64,000 bases of DNA from positions 35,742,830 to 35,806,829 of the forward strand of contig OZ022239.1 of the NCBI GenBank assembly GCA_963978895.1. Direction: 5' to 3'. Positions 1 through 12,215 of this stretch are shown here, piece after piece. Numbering within the stretch: position 1 is the stretch's first letter; every line of letters starts with the position of its first letter. Made by a program: the position numbers and the translations under genes. Source of the stretch: Erpobdella octoculata (taxonomy: Eukaryota; Annelida; Clitellata; Hirudinida; Erpobdellidae). The notes beneath the pieces were generated by a model. That model did no database searches. It saw only the letters and a list, made by a program, of their open reading frames with translations, and was not told where the DNA came from.

Positions 1-264
1 TCAAAGCACTTCGGCAGCTTCGAAGAAATGTCGGACCACGTCAAGATCCACTGGAACGATGGCAGCGACCTTCCACCTCCCACCGAGTCTCTTCACTCCT
101 TCGCCGGGTTTCCCTTCATGTTCCCCCCCATGGCGTGGTCTAACAAATCATTCGGCGATTTCATGGCACAGCCCAATAAACTCTCGCCTCCTGCTAACGC
201 ACCCGCCTTTTCCGGTCGTTTCCATCCCTACAGCAAGTCCTACCTAGCGAACCATGTGCCTTGA
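1..264 (+). CDS. C2H2 zinc-finger protein, C-terminal end (partial)
   Basis: The reading frame is open from base 1 and ends with TGA at 262-264. The first residues, SKHFGSFEEMSDHVKIHW, fit the second half of a C2H2 finger (F-x5-M-x2-H-x3-H); the two cysteines would lie upstream of the window. The remaining ~70 residues are rich in Pro, Phe and Ser and end in RFHPYSKSYLANHVP. A lone finger followed by a short proline-rich tail with an HPYSKS-like motif recalls the NET family (NocA/Elbow, ZNF503/703), transcriptional repressors in development, but that is a guess from memory of the family. A nuclear DNA-binding role is the safe inference. The 9 kb downstream is gene-free and contains no second exon that I can recognise. 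Confidence 0.6.
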   Translation, partial: SKHFGSFEEMSDHVKIHWNDGSDLPPPTESLHSFAGFPFMFPPMAWSNKSFGDFMAQPNKLSPPANAPAFSGRFHPYSKSYLANHVP

Positions 265-885
<621 letters not shown>

Positions 886-1685
886 CCTCTCTCCGTTTCT
901 TTTTTTCTTTTTCAGCCTTATTTTTCTTTCTGTCTTTTTATATAAATTCATTTTCTTTTTCCTAATCTCCCACAGTTTTTATATTTTATATCAGCCCGAG
1001 AAAGAGGCGCGGTGGTGGTTCCGCCGAGAGAGGACATTTGCATTCGCATAAACCAGAACTTCTGGGGTTTATTAAATTCAATAAATTACCACCGCCTTCG
1101 AAAGCTGTGCGGCACTGTTGTGGCTCGTAAGCTGTCCTACAGCAGGAAGCAGGAGAAGAGGAAAGACTCGCTCGGGGCTCGGATCGGCTGGATAGATGAC
1201 TGGATGTTTGGGATGTTTCTAATTTACGATCGGGCTGATTGTCGGGTTGGAGACGGCTGATTTATTCATCTGCGAGAGATGCCAGGTCCGAGTCAACGAA
1301 ATGTGATGCCACCACCGCGGAATCTGCCCGTTCAATTCGACAGAAGAAGTGAAAACCAGTTTATTTATGTTTCTTTTTTGAAAAACACTACGGATGAGGA
1401 TATCAAAAAGATAAAATCGTCTCTAATCGTTCATCGATTTTATCGCTTCTTTCTATTTTCTTGTGGCGTTCATATTTAATAAACATCTCTTTCTTTTCTA
1501 CATTCTTTCACTTTTTTTCTTTCTCCTTCTTTCTTTCTTATTTTTCTCTCCTCATTAATCCACGATGGGATAAATTGGACCAATGAATGATAAATCGTGC
1601 ATCGACGTTCGCGCGTCCCGTAAGAAGTTCGAACTCAGAAAATTTAGAACCAACGTAGAAAAAAAATCGAGTACTTGTGGTGGTT
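886..1685. other. Non-coding stretch with an octamer-like site
   Basis: No credible coding exon seen. ATTTGCAT, the POU-domain octamer, occurs at 1036-1043 in a GC-richer patch (1000-1260). A short motif like this can occur by chance. Confidence 0.3.
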
Positions 1686-1686
1686 G

Positions 1687-2010
1687 GGTGATGATGATGA
1701 TGATGATGATGATGATGGTGATGATGGTGATGATGGTGATGGTGATAGTAATGATGGTGGTGGTGATGATGATGATGATGATGACGATGATGATGATGAT
1801 GATGGTGATGATGGTGATGATGGTGATGGTGATAGTAATGATGGTGGTGGTGATGATGATGATGATGATGACGATGATGATGGTGGTGATGATGATGATG
1901 GTGATGATGGTAATGATGATAATGATGACGATGATGATGAAGAAGATGATGATGTCGATGATGATTTTGATGATGATGATGATGACGATGGCTATGATAA
2001 CGATAATGAT
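1687..2010. repeat. (GAT)n compound microsatellite with a duplicated block
   Basis: GAT/GGT/GAC triplets for ~320 bp. A block of about 85 bp containing the irregular core GGTGATAGTAATGATGGTGG occurs twice (near 1739 and 1823), so the array grew partly by larger-unit duplication. Open frames (poly-Asp, poly-Met) are artefacts of the repeat. Confidence 0.95.
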
Positions 2011-2171
2011 AGTAGTAATACCAATACTAAAAACAATTATAATAATAAATAATGATAATAATAATAACCATTGAGAGAAGTGCTGCTTATTTCAGATCGC
2101 TGATTTATCGCTCCTTTATTTTGAGAAACGTGATGATTGACTGCCTGTTGAGTTTCAACATCTGGATAGGA

Positions 2172-2175
<4 letters not shown>

Positions 2176-2214
<39 letters not shown>
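2176..2214. repeat. (AC)n microsatellite
   Basis: About 19 CA/AC dinucleotides, with no associated gene visible. Confidence 0.95.
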
Positions 2215-2216
<2 letters not shown>

Positions 2217-3419
2217 ATGCGATCTCTCCCATCTTCTTCCCTTCTAAATCTCCTCTCGTTACTTAATTAGCAACTTGAAACAGCAACTGGGGTATAATAC
2301 AACGTTTTTCTTCGGTACGATGATGTCTCTTTTAAAAACCTGGGGGTGTGGATGTACGTTGAAACTTCTAGAACTGCATCCATACCGCTTATTGGAACTG
2401 CCACGCCCGAAACGCCTGGAACGACAACAACATAAACTACTAATCACAGCGACAAGGCGGGACCCGTGTACCCTCCGACTACCCGCGGGATCCGAGGAGG
2501 TGCAAGAATAATAACCTCACACGAGCCAAATCACTGAAACAGAAGCAGCGTTTACGAGGGGATAAATAATACGGCACTGTTGGCAGAAGTGGAGGGTGGT
2601 TCGCATGTCTGATTCGATTCCGCGCCATCAATTATGGATGCGTTCGCAATGAGGACTCATCGAGATAAGCGATCGATTAGTAACATTGCGAGGAAGGAGG
2701 TCCATGAATAAATTGTCGTTAATCTAATATTCTTCTGATGTTGATGATGATTGTCATGATGACTGGCGGGGTGGTTGGTATGAATGAGTTGGGTGGAATG
2801 GTGGTTGGTATGATATGGATGGGATGGTGGTTGGTATGACATGGCTGGTACGGTGGGTGGTATGATGACTGGTATGGTGGTTTGGTTAGTATGATATAAT
2901 GATATGGCTGGTATGGTGGTTTGTTTGGTTGGTATGATGACCAGTATGCTGGTTGGTGTGATGACTAGTATGGTGGTTATGATGATGGTTGGAATCGTTG
3001 TTTCTGTGGTTTTTTTAGTTCTTTGACTGTAATTAACGATTCAACCTAATTGGCCAAGTCAGTCGAACCGATATCCGAACCGGCGAGTTCTAAACTCACT
3101 GGAACGAGCGAGCGAGTTATTTTTTCAGCACTTTTTTTCATCCCGAAGACAGAGTTGATATTTCATCGTCCCGGTGATTAATTGGACAGACAGACGAAAC
3201 GGCAATTAAGCGATTTTCATTAATCAGCGCAGCAGACGAACGTCCATAAATTGTAATTGATCCTTCCAGCAAACTTCGGAAAAAAATTACAAATGTTTTA
3301 TGGAGTAGTTTCATAATTCATGAACGCTTGGGGAGTTTAAGGGACGTTTGTGGTTGACTTCCAAGACGATGGAGGCATTGCGACGGAACCAAAAAAGAAT
3401 TTCAAGATAACAACCTTAA
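2215..3419. other. Non-coding stretch with degenerate TGGTTGGTATGA minisatellite
   Basis: Between about 2765 and 2995, variants of TGGTTGGTATGATGA recur irregularly. The rest is unique AT-rich DNA without a supported gene. Confidence 0.6.
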
Positions 3420-3686
3420 CAAATGGGCTCACACATACACACACACATACATACATAAATACATACATACATACATACATACATACATACATACATACAT
3501 ACATACATACGTACATACGTACATACGTACATACGTACATACGTACATACGTACATACGTACATACGTACATACGTACATACGTACATACGTACATACGT
3601 ACATACGTACATACGTACATACGTACATACGTACATACATACATACATACATACATACATACATACATACATACATACATACATAC
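3420..3686. repeat. (ACAT)n-(ACGTACAT)n-(ACAT)n symmetric satellite
   Basis: Pure ACAT tetramers at about 3455-3510, then roughly 16 copies of the 8-mer ACGTACAT to about 3633, then ACAT tetramers again to 3686. Every 8-mer carries the palindrome TACGTA and one CpG. Long Tyr/Val/Cys or Thr/His/Tyr open frames on both strands are artefacts. Confidence 0.95.
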
Positions 3687-4774
3687 ATCTACATTCGGTA
3701 CGGAAATGTTAAGAGTATGACCCTCACCAAACCAGTGAACCTCCACATCTGTCTTGATGGGAAATATTTTACAGAACGAGTGACTCTGTAATCTTCAATA
3801 TCACATGGGTAAGGGTATTTATTTCCAAAACCACGCGAACATCATAGACGCACACACATACACACACAGATACACACACATTCCTTAACGCATACATTCA
3901 GAAGCACAGAAATGAGCAGATAGAGGATGTACCGGAATAAATGCACTTTTACAATCGACCTGTTTCCCAGACTGTTAGAGGTCGCCGGACGTTATTGTTC
4001 ATTAGAGCTGAATGGGCCACAACATTGGCAAGTGCGGTGGGTGGCTGGGTACTGGGGAGGGGGGCAGTTTGATGAAATGGACGAGTGGAAGAAACTGTAA
4101 AAACAAATCATCAAATTTGTTGGCGGGAAGAAGTGCTGGAATTGAACAATTCGCAAAAATAACTTCTCTTGAAAAATTCTTGAAAATAAACTATCATTAA
4201 TTCTTTTAAAGTCTTAGGCAATTTATCTTGTTTTTTAACCCTTTCATTCACACCTTTAACCTTACCATTCCCATTCCCATAGACCTGGATGTACCACACA
4301 CTACACATACCCGTACAGCTGCTCATATATATATACGTATTTACGTATATTATGTTTTAAAATAAAGTTACTCATACACAAACGCATACCCATACACATA
4401 GACATACACATAAAGGTAAACACGCACATACATATAATGTAAACATATGTATACATGTACAACTGCACAGACACATACACACATTCCATCACCGGCAATC
4501 AAACACCTTTCGTTGTGTAGAAATGTGTTTATAACTTTTATTTAAAAAATAAAAAAAATAAACGAAAGACAACAAATAAGTTTTAATTTGAAGAAGGAAG
4601 AAAAAGCAGCACAAGAAAATCCCGGCGCATGAAGGCGACACCGATGCGTCATGTCAAACGTCCAATCATTAAATTGGAGTTGTCATCACGTGACTGAGAT
4701 CTGCAGAGGTCAAGGCCAAATGAGAATTGAAATTTACGCGTGAAGACGCATTTACAATATTATTTTAATTTTTT
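3687..4774. other. Non-coding, CA-rich stretch
   Basis: Scattered short CACA/CATA runs (3850-3890, 4370-4480) in otherwise unique DNA. No credible exon. Confidence 0.4.
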
Positions 4775-4779
4775 GTTTT

Positions 4780-4782
<3 letters not shown>

Positions 4783-4848
<66 letters not shown>
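4783..4848. repeat. (AT)n microsatellite
   Basis: Uninterrupted AT dinucleotides of about 65 bp, the first of several such tracts in the window. Confidence 0.95.
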
Positions 4849-4851
<3 letters not shown>

Positions 4852-5109
4852 TTAGAGAAAACAAACAAATATTCGCATTTTACAATATCGATTTTTAAGA
4901 TTTACTTGAAAACCTAAATTCTCCTACACGAACGGGCACAAAACCGGTTGTGTCACAAGGGTCAGGTCAGTGTCACCCAGTGCTGTCCACACCCCCCTGT
5001 GCATTTCCTACTGACTCCCATGGAGACCGTGGCCTTCACGAAAAAAGCGAAAAATTGCACCGCCATTCTTCTAACAACAACAACAACATACAAAATGAGA
5101 ATCATTCCT

Positions 5110-5226
5110 GCAGTTGCAACACTACATACAAAATTACAGCAACAACACATGAACACACTTACACCATATACAAAATTACAGCAACAACACATCAACACAC
5201 TTCCGCCACATACAAAATTACAGCCA
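5110..5226. repeat. ~52-bp tandem repeat, about 2.5 copies
   Basis: Units share TACAAAATTACAGCAACAAC followed by a CACAC-rich spacer. No coding support. Confidence 0.8.
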
Positions 5227-5379
5227 TTCGTACGGGTGTAATAAACAAGCTGAGGCTAATGACGACATCTGTTGATGGTGTTTTATTATCAACATTATTT
5301 TCCCCGCACACGTTTTTGCGCTAAATTTTTCGTTACAATTCAACCTCATAATTACTTTAATAATATTAATACCTAGCGG

Positions 5380-5600
5380 GGGTATCCGGCGTTGCCCGGG
5401 GTTCTCGCTCCCGTTTCCTTCCCCGCTCCCGCTCGCTCTTCCGTTCCCGGTCGCTTATCCGCTCCCGGTTGATTTCCCGCTCCCGGTCGCTTTCCCGTTA
5501 CCGGTCGCTTTTTCGCTCTCGGTCGCTTTCCCGTTCAGGCTCACGCTTGCTCTCCCGTTCCCGCTCACGCTTGTTCTCCCGTTCCCGCTCATTTTCTCTT
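5380..5600. repeat. CGCTCCCGGT-type minisatellite at a repeat end
   Basis: A GGCGTTGCCCGGG-containing segment, of the sort found at ends of interspersed repeats, leads into about ten imperfect 18-bp units of the form CGCTCCCGGTCGCTTTCC. This GC-rich patch stands out against the AT-rich background. Confidence 0.75.
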
Positions 5601-6104
5601 TTACATTTATTTCCAACTTCTTTTAGCCCTTCAAAACGTGAAATAGATATGCTAAAACTGGCTAAAAGTTGCTTGTAGCCTTCAAACGTTGTTACGTAAA
5701 CTAAATTTGAATTTTTTTACCAAACCTTTGATGGTCGTACATAGGCACTTTTGGTCAGGGAAGGTGTTTTGGCCGCCCCCCCTCCGCTCATTTTTTGCCC
5801 GATTTGAATTTTTTCACAAAAACCTCCTATTGCCTCTCAAGCTTGTGTGAAAATTCAGAAAATTGCATTACGATCGGATGAATGGTGTAGCAATGCATAA
5901 AAGACATCCTTACATACTTACATACATAATCTAATTTATGTATATAAATATAGATTAAAATATAAACATATTAATTTTATTGCTAGTACTTTAACAATCA
6001 GCATTTTATAAAATATTGACAATATTTAAGTTCATGATGATATTTCAATATTTTCCCAAGTGTCCTCTTTAAATTGGAAAGAACCGATGCAAAACTCTCT
6101 CTCT
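5601..6104. other. Degenerate interspersed repeat, non-coding
   Basis: The text around 5820-5930 (a stretch like GAAAATTCAGAAAATTGCATT followed by CATACTTACATACATAAT) resembles the 3' ends of RTE-type retroposons. This is a resemblance only; no ORF is present. Confidence 0.35.
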
Positions 6105-6207
<103 letters not shown>

Positions 6208-6699
6208 ACTCCCTCGTCTCATTACCCTTCAGTGAGTTCGATTCGTAAATTTTGTTCTTTTTATTACCGTCTTTTAGCTAGTGTTATATGCGTTAAAAAA
6301 CCAACGATAATTTATTGAGCGCCACCGTTCAGTGCAATTATTATGCGAATTAGGAAAATTGATTCTGCACTAAACTTCCGAAGTTGATCTGCAACCAGTT
6401 TTTTTGCTCTTACCAATCTCACTCACCTGGTAATAAACTAATAACTAACTAGACTAGTTGGGCGGCGACTAGTTGGGAGCGACTAGATGGTCTGCCCGAA
6501 CTAACTAACCAACATTCAACTGCTCGAGTTTTCAAAGAAACTGTCTGATGGAGTCATTCTTTTCAAATTCTGGGATTTAATTGGCAAGGTGTGGCATGGA
6601 AGGTTCGCGTGAACATTTCGAAGGAGAAGAAGACGAGAAAGTAGGAAAGATGCACGTGTGAAGAATCGTCGTGTGATAACTTCCGTTGAATAACAGCCC

Positions 6700-6900
6700 C
6701 TTATGGTGACGATGATGATGATGGTGATGGTGATGACAGTGAAGGTGACGGTGACGGTGACGATGATGGTGATGGTGACGATGGCGATGGCGATGGCGAT
6801 GGCGATGGCGATGGCGATGATGATAATGATGGTGTGATGTTGATGATGATGATGATGATGACGATGACGATGATGGTGTGATGGTGATGGTGGTGATGAT
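6700..6900. repeat. (GATGGT/GATGGC)n microsatellite
   Basis: GAT-based triplets with an inner block of pure GATGGC hexamers at 6780-6816. The long minus-strand open frame (6516-7172) is driven by the repeat. Confidence 0.9.
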
Positions 6901-7004
6901 GTACTAAATGTTGTTAACCGTAGAACTTTTAGAGTGTACATCTGTACAGAATATATCGCCATAAAATGAATCTTCACAAGATTGTTGGACTGCAGAATGA
7001 AAAA

Positions 7005-7140
7005 GTCATTAATTATATGTGGATAGGATAGGGGGTGTAGGGTGCTGTGAAAGACAGTGAGAGATGGAGGGACCCTTTTCATTATATGTGGATAGGATAG
7101 GGTGATGTGAAAGACGGGGACAGATGGGGGGGCCCTTATT
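7005..7140. repeat. ~70-bp direct duplication
   Basis: Two diverged copies of a segment beginning ATTATATGTGGATAGGATAG, at about 7011 and 7081, followed by GTGAAAGACRG. Confidence 0.7.
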
Positions 7141-7223
7141 ATTTCTTTTAAATTTTGCAGACCTCTGAACAAAACTTGACGTGAAATAAGATCAGTGTTG
7201 TATGAACCTTGTTGCTGGTTTAA

Positions 7224-7225
<2 letters not shown>

Positions 7226-7288
<63 letters not shown>
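7226..7288. repeat. (CT)n microsatellite
   Basis: About 60 bp of CT dinucleotides. Confidence 0.95.
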
Positions 7289-7291
<3 letters not shown>

Positions 7292-8744
7292 TTTCTCACG
7301 TCAAAAATTATAATTGGCTTTTAATTGCAAACCTCGTTTTCCACAGCTGACTGGCATCAGTCGTTCCACACCTTGTTGTAATGAAATGTTCGCACGTATA
7401 TTATTTAAATTAATTAAAATTACATTTCACGTTCGTTTAATGTCAAATTAATTTTTAATTTAATTTCCGTAATTTATCTTTCTACTCAAGATAAAACGAA
7501 CATTGTCAGCCTACTTTAGAAATAAACTCTTCAACATCCAGGATGATTTAACTAAGGTACTAAGGTGACCCATCTTACCTTTCCCCTGTTTCTCTTATCT
7601 CCTCCTTTTCTTTCTCCTCCTTTTCTTTCTTTTTCCACTCCCTTTATTGTCTTATTACTCTCTCAATTGAAATCACCGCCACTATCGCGCAGATAGCTTT
7701 CTAGAGCTTCATTCCTGCCCACGATTTATCTTTTTTCATGACTTTTCATGCGTTTCGTTGCTAAAGTTGCACGCGGTTGAACGAACAAGTTGTCACTTAA
7801 TTGTGCCACTCGTTGAAGATTTCTGAATTTGTTGAAGAACAGCAACAGCAACAGCAACAACAAAAACAATAACAACAACAAAAGAGAAACAAAAGAAAGA
7901 AACTGACGCAGATGATGTTTCTCCAAGTGCAACTGATGCGCCATCATCGCCGAATGATATGCTCGCTGAGCCTTTCGTTAAAATGCGATTCCTTCAAGAT
8001 GAAACGTGGTGCTGATTAAAGTTATGGAAGAGCGACAGGGCTAATTATTATTATCTGCTGACGTGGCATTGAAGTAAATAATAAAACCAGCGCGCACTTG
8101 TTCCAGTTGCCAGGCAACCATTCATCACGCTACGATAGCTTTCATCTTTTGCTTTTTTTCAGTCAGAAAGCAGAACACCGTCTGTCTCTACTTGTTTTGC
8201 AGAGATAAAAAAAGTTGAAGTTTTTATCTTATCGGCAGTGTCCAAATAAGTAAAATTTAAGTGTATCCCGTCTCAACTTAGCACCAGTGGAGCTTCTTCA
8301 CTCGTACTTTCAACACGGTGCTGAAAGATCGCCGGCGCATTTCGCATTTCCCGTCAGTATACTGCTCACTCATATATACTCAATCTGTCCGACGACGAGC
8401 TTCGTAACAAGAATTGAGTGAGTTCGTCAGAACTCTGTGCACTTTTAATCACTTCCAATTTTCCGGAAGCCTCCGCGAAAAGGAGGCGCTCTCCCGTTCG
8501 CATTACATTGCACTTAGCAATTACCTGTATCTAATTTTAACTCACTCGCCGCCGGTCCGCTTTGGTTGTCTTTTCGGAAATGTAAATAATTAAAGGTATT
8601 TCGTTTTAAACATGTCTTGTTAGCAGCTGAAACTAAAACTATTGCTATGACGACGAAGTTGGATGAGTGTTTAACTAAAACTGCAGCCGTTGAGCTAGCG
8701 CAAAGGATCTTTTTATTTAACCTCGCTCGTCATTTCCACGGAAT
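7289..8744. other. Non-coding unique sequence, possible regulatory DNA
   Basis: No supported exon. It is the least repetitive part of the left end: ATTA-rich at 7400-7480, a CAACAG-rich patch at 7838-7900, and a more GC-balanced part at 8080-8560. Regulatory DNA is possible but unproven. Confidence 0.3.
8106..8118. promoter_or_regulatory. RFX X-box-like palindrome
   Basis: GTTGCCAGGCAAC has two perfect inverted X-box half-sites (GTTGCC and GGCAAC) with a 1-nt spacer. RFX factors bind such sites in promoters of cilia genes, usually with 1-3 nt between half-sites. No ciliary gene lies next to it here. Confidence 0.4.
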
Positions 8745-8935
8745 TTACGAGTAAACAATTCTCTTCTGACAAAGTTAAAGGTGAAGGTCGTGCCATTAGG
8801 GCGCCACTTTGTGAAATAACCCGCACCCCAGCAGCACTGTGAAAGGCTCGTGCATATGAGATCATCACACCTTCCACCCGCACGAGTAACCGCAATCGGG
8901 ATGTGCCGAACCCAGTCGAACTATTAAACCCAAAA
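8745..8935. repeat. SINE-related fragment
   Basis: The segment from ATTAGGGCGC (8797) through CCCCAGCAGC and CACCCGCACG to ATGTGCCGAACCC matches, with differences, the body of the tRNA-derived SINE at about 40,880-41,190. The tRNA-like head is not recognisable in this copy. Confidence 0.6.
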
Positions 8936-9519
8936 TAAAGAGCGGGCCATCCCAGTGATGAGACTATGGTGTAAGTGACCCCCTCCCAAAAAAAGTTAGT
9001 GTGGTCCCTTACTGATAGGTTTGGCTCTGAAGGTTCGTCCGAAACGTAGAGCCACTTTAAATAAACATTTCATAACTTTTTGTAGATGATAATAATAGCC
9101 GATGACAGGTGAGGCGGCAAGTAGTACTTTATTTTCTGAAACTTTTACTAAAAGGTATTAAGCTTTACCTGCATAAATGATCAATGATCGGGAGGAGAGG
9201 GAGGGTTGCCATATATGTTTTACGTACTTTATTTTATTTTCTAAAAATGGTCGCTAGCAAGAGGGGAAATTGGGTGCTCCTTTATTTATAGAAGATAGAA
9301 TAGCAGTGGTTAATGTAAATCTTCATCAGAATAATTTGGGGGTCCTTTCAAGCCTGGAGCTCTCACCAGGGATCCAGAGTGAGTTAACCAAGGTGCTGGG
9401 TAGTAATTTTCAATTTTCTTATATAATATGTGGAGAGTTTTTTAAAGAGGTATACGAGGGTTTCTGGCCCGAAATATTTTCTGAAATCAAAAGTAATTAG
9501 TATGTTATCAACCAGGCTT
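8936..9519. other. Non-coding stretch, no gene seen
   Basis: AT-rich sequence without a supported exon; the 76-codon open frame at 9270-9500 has no recognisable features. Confidence 0.4.
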
Positions 9520-9720
9520 ATCTGGTAGTAGAGTACAGCACGGGCCGGGCCTGGTCTTGACACAAGAGTTTTCAAACGGGCCGGGCTTGAAGTCAAGCTG
9601 AGTTGAATTTTTGTTTGCCAAGTATAATAGATTATATAAATTAGATACAATATAGATTTTAGGCTTATAAAACGGGTCGGGCCGTGCACGTGCAGTAATC
9701 TATTACCTGGCATGAATGTT
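9520..9720. repeat. GGGCCGGGCC interspersed repeat, copy 1
   Basis: ACGGGCCGGGCC, GACACAAGAG and AAACGGGYCGGGCC blocks recur in this window at about 12,010-12,215, 13,376-13,560, 31,975-32,105 and 46,900-47,250, usually next to the ~165-bp tandem repeat. Non-coding. Confidence 0.75.
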
Positions 9721-10623
9721 AACTTCTCAGACTAATTCTACTGCCGGGAAACTCCGGAGAATAAAAACTGGGTGAAATGCCTGTAATGGTTGTCTATCTA
9801 CGGACATTTGCGATTTCCACTTTATCAACTTCATCAAGCAGCCGAGCTGTTATTAATATCTGACAACGGATTGATCGGTTATTTTCTTCCTGAGAAGATG
9901 ATCTCAAGTTCTACGCGGACTTCAGAGAAGCAATTAATTATGCTGCACGCGATAGCCTACCAACCTATCCGGAGAGAGCAGGAGCACTCAGCCTCCTCTG
10001 ACAACAATTTGAGCCCCCACCAAACAATTGAATAGCCCACCCCCCTTTGCTCATTCACATTGCCCAAGTCGCAGCTCAGCAATTTGAAAAGTTTCAGCGT
10101 AATTAGTTTTTATTCATTAGTAAAAGCTTTTGTTAAACTTCACTCGTATGTCAATTCAATCAAAAGAATGGCCCTCATCAACCGGAATTGGTGCTTTCAG
10201 TAAGCAGACTGTTTTTGTGTTTGAGGTCCTGTGTTCAAATCCAAGCAAATCTCCGTATTTTATTAAATTTATTACATTACTGCATGATATTAATGCGTAT
10301 ATTCCAATTCCAACGAATGATAAAACTTTCCCTGCCTTCAATTAAACTAAAATAATTAAAATATTAATATTTTTAAGGGAAGCGTATTCAGTATTCACTT
10401 AGTTGTTCAGTTACGAGACAAAGCTGTGAGGCTTGTATAGTTTTTTAATTGAGCATGTACCGTGGCGGATCCAGGGAGAGCCCCGGGCCACCGAAGTCCC
10501 TTCTTAGAAGTTTTCACAAAAAACTTAAAGCTCAATTATTTCACTAAGCCTGCAACTTCATTCTGTTTGTTTGTAGCTTAAGGCTTTATATTTACTAAAC
10601 TCAAAATTTGACGACAGACAGAC

Positions 10624-10662
<39 letters not shown>

Positions 10663-10904
10663 GAAGTCAAGTTAAATAAAAGTGTGTAAAAAGTGGCGCT
10701 GCAATCAAAAAATATTATATAATGAGTTTTAAAAAAATCTCAGAAGCAAGGACCACTTCTCGACGATGGCCGTCAATTCACAAAAAATGTCGTGTACTGA
10801 AATTCTTTAATAACTAATTATTGCACTCTTTAATTTTCACATCCTTTGAATTTATATGAAATACGTTAGTAAATTGAAAATTTAAACACAATAAAAAAAC
10901 ATTA
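9721..10904. other. Non-coding stretch with a (CAGA)n tract
   Basis: Unique AT-rich DNA; a CAGA tetranucleotide run lies at about 10,613-10,662. A tRNA box-B-like GTGTTCAAATCC at about 10,229 is isolated and not supported as a tRNA. No credible exon. Confidence 0.4.
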
Positions 10905-11985
10905 AATCTATATATATATAAAAGAACATGTCCTGGCTGACTGACTGACTGACTGACTGACCAACCGACCGACCGACCGACTGACTGACTGACTGATAAT
11001 CAACGCCGAGCTCAAACGCCTCATCCTAGGAACGTGAAATTTGGAACTTATATTACTTTTTTTGCGTAAGCATCCATTAAGAAGGGATTTTTGAAAATTT
11101 TGCTCCTGAGGGAAGAAACTAGAAAACAAACTTTTTTCTATATCAATGTATATCTCGAAAACCAAAAATGAGGAGAATTTGAAATTTGGTATATGGATTT
11201 TTCTTGAAAAATAAAAAAATACGTTTTTCACCATTTTTTGAAAATTCGGTTTCCCGGACATCAAATGTGGGTTGGAAAATTGGGTTATTTGGTTTTTAAA
11301 GTAGCTGCTACTCAAAAACTGTGAATGCTACAGGAATAAAAATTAGTATTTAGTATTTACTCCAAAAATAATGAAATACGTGTTTTAGCATTTTTTATAA
11401 ATTTGGTTTCCAGGACTTCAAATGTGGGGTGAAAAATAGGGTTATTTGTTATTTAAAGTAACTGCTACTAAAAAACTGTAAATACCACAGATGTAAAAAT
11501 TAGTATTTAGTTTCTATTCTAAAAATAAAGATATACGTGTTTCACCATTTTTTACAAATTTGGTTTCCAAGACCTTAAATGTGGGGTGGACAATAGGATT
11601 ACTTGGTTTTTAAAGTAGCTGCTACTCAAAAACCGTGAATGCTACAAAAGTAAAAATTAGTATTTAGTTTCTACTCTAAAAATAATGATATACGTGTTTC
11701 ACCATTTTTTGAAAATTTGGTTTCCAGGGCTTCAAATGTGGGGTGGAAAATAGGGTTATTTGGTTTTTAAAGTAACTGCTACTCAACAACTGTAATTGCC
11801 ACAGATTTAAAAATTAATACTTAGTATCTACTCAAAAAAAAAAAGATATATATGTTTCACCATTTTTTAAAACTTTGGTTTCCATGACTTCAAATGTGGG
11901 GTCAAAATAAGGGTTATTTTATTTTAAAATAACTGCTACTCAACAACTGCAAGCATTACAGATGTAAAACTTAGTATTTTGAGGT
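10905..11985. repeat. ~165-bp tandem repeat of an interspersed element, copy 1
   Basis: It begins TATATATATAAAAGAACATG, then TGAC/CGAC tetramers, then a conserved segment (CAACGCCGAGCTCAAACGCC). After this come about six monomers of ~165 bp, each holding TTCACCATTTTTTGAAAATT, a TCAAATGTGGGGTGGAAAAT block and an ACTGCTACTCAAAAACTG block. The start motif recurs at 32,281 and the monomers recur at about 32,500-32,905 and 46,400-46,740. The organisation (AT-microsatellite target, tandem core, GC-rich tail ending GAAGC...GGGCACTGCTAGT) resembles non-autonomous Helitron/Helentron-like elements, but I see no diagnostic Helitron end. Confidence 0.65.
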
Positions 11986-11999
11986 TTTGTGCCGGTTAA

Positions 12000-12215
12000 A
12001 AGTAGCTGAGTCCAGTTTATCACCGGTCGGGCCAAGCCGTTATTTTAGGGTCTTTTTACGGGCCAGGCTAAACCTTAAATCAAGGTGGTACGGGCTGAGG
12101 TTTTTCACTAAGCATGTAAACAGTTTAGTAATTTTAGGGTCTTCAGACGGGCCGGGCCAAACCTGAAGTCAAGGTGGGACGGGCCGAAGTTTTTCATCAA
12201 GTATATAGAACTTCT
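12000..12215. repeat. GGGCCGGGCC repeat, left part interrupted by the pogo fragment
   Basis: It ends at TATATAGAACTTCTAGGCC; a matching TATATAGAATTTCTAAGCC restarts at 13,372. The pogo-like segment therefore sits inside one repeat copy; an uninterrupted version is at about 46,930-47,250. Confidence 0.7.

Noticed and set aside
1279..1479. 66-codon open frame (MPGPSQRNV...)
   Set aside because: Short, no recognisable domain, no splice context, drifts into AT-rich sequence.
1583..2074. Poly-Asp / poly-Met open frames of 125-163 codons
   Set aside because: Pure consequences of the GAT microsatellite.
3337..3746. Four overlapping frames of Tyr-Val/Thr-His repeats
   Set aside because: The ACAT/ACGT array is open in all frames without coding meaning.
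8330..8420. TATATA-containing promoter near 8,370
   Set aside because: No downstream exon within several kb could be tied to it; TATATA is common in this AT-rich DNA.
10156..10345. Box-B-like GTGTTCAAATCC as a tRNA gene
   Set aside because: No matching A box, acceptor stem or anticodon arm could be paired.
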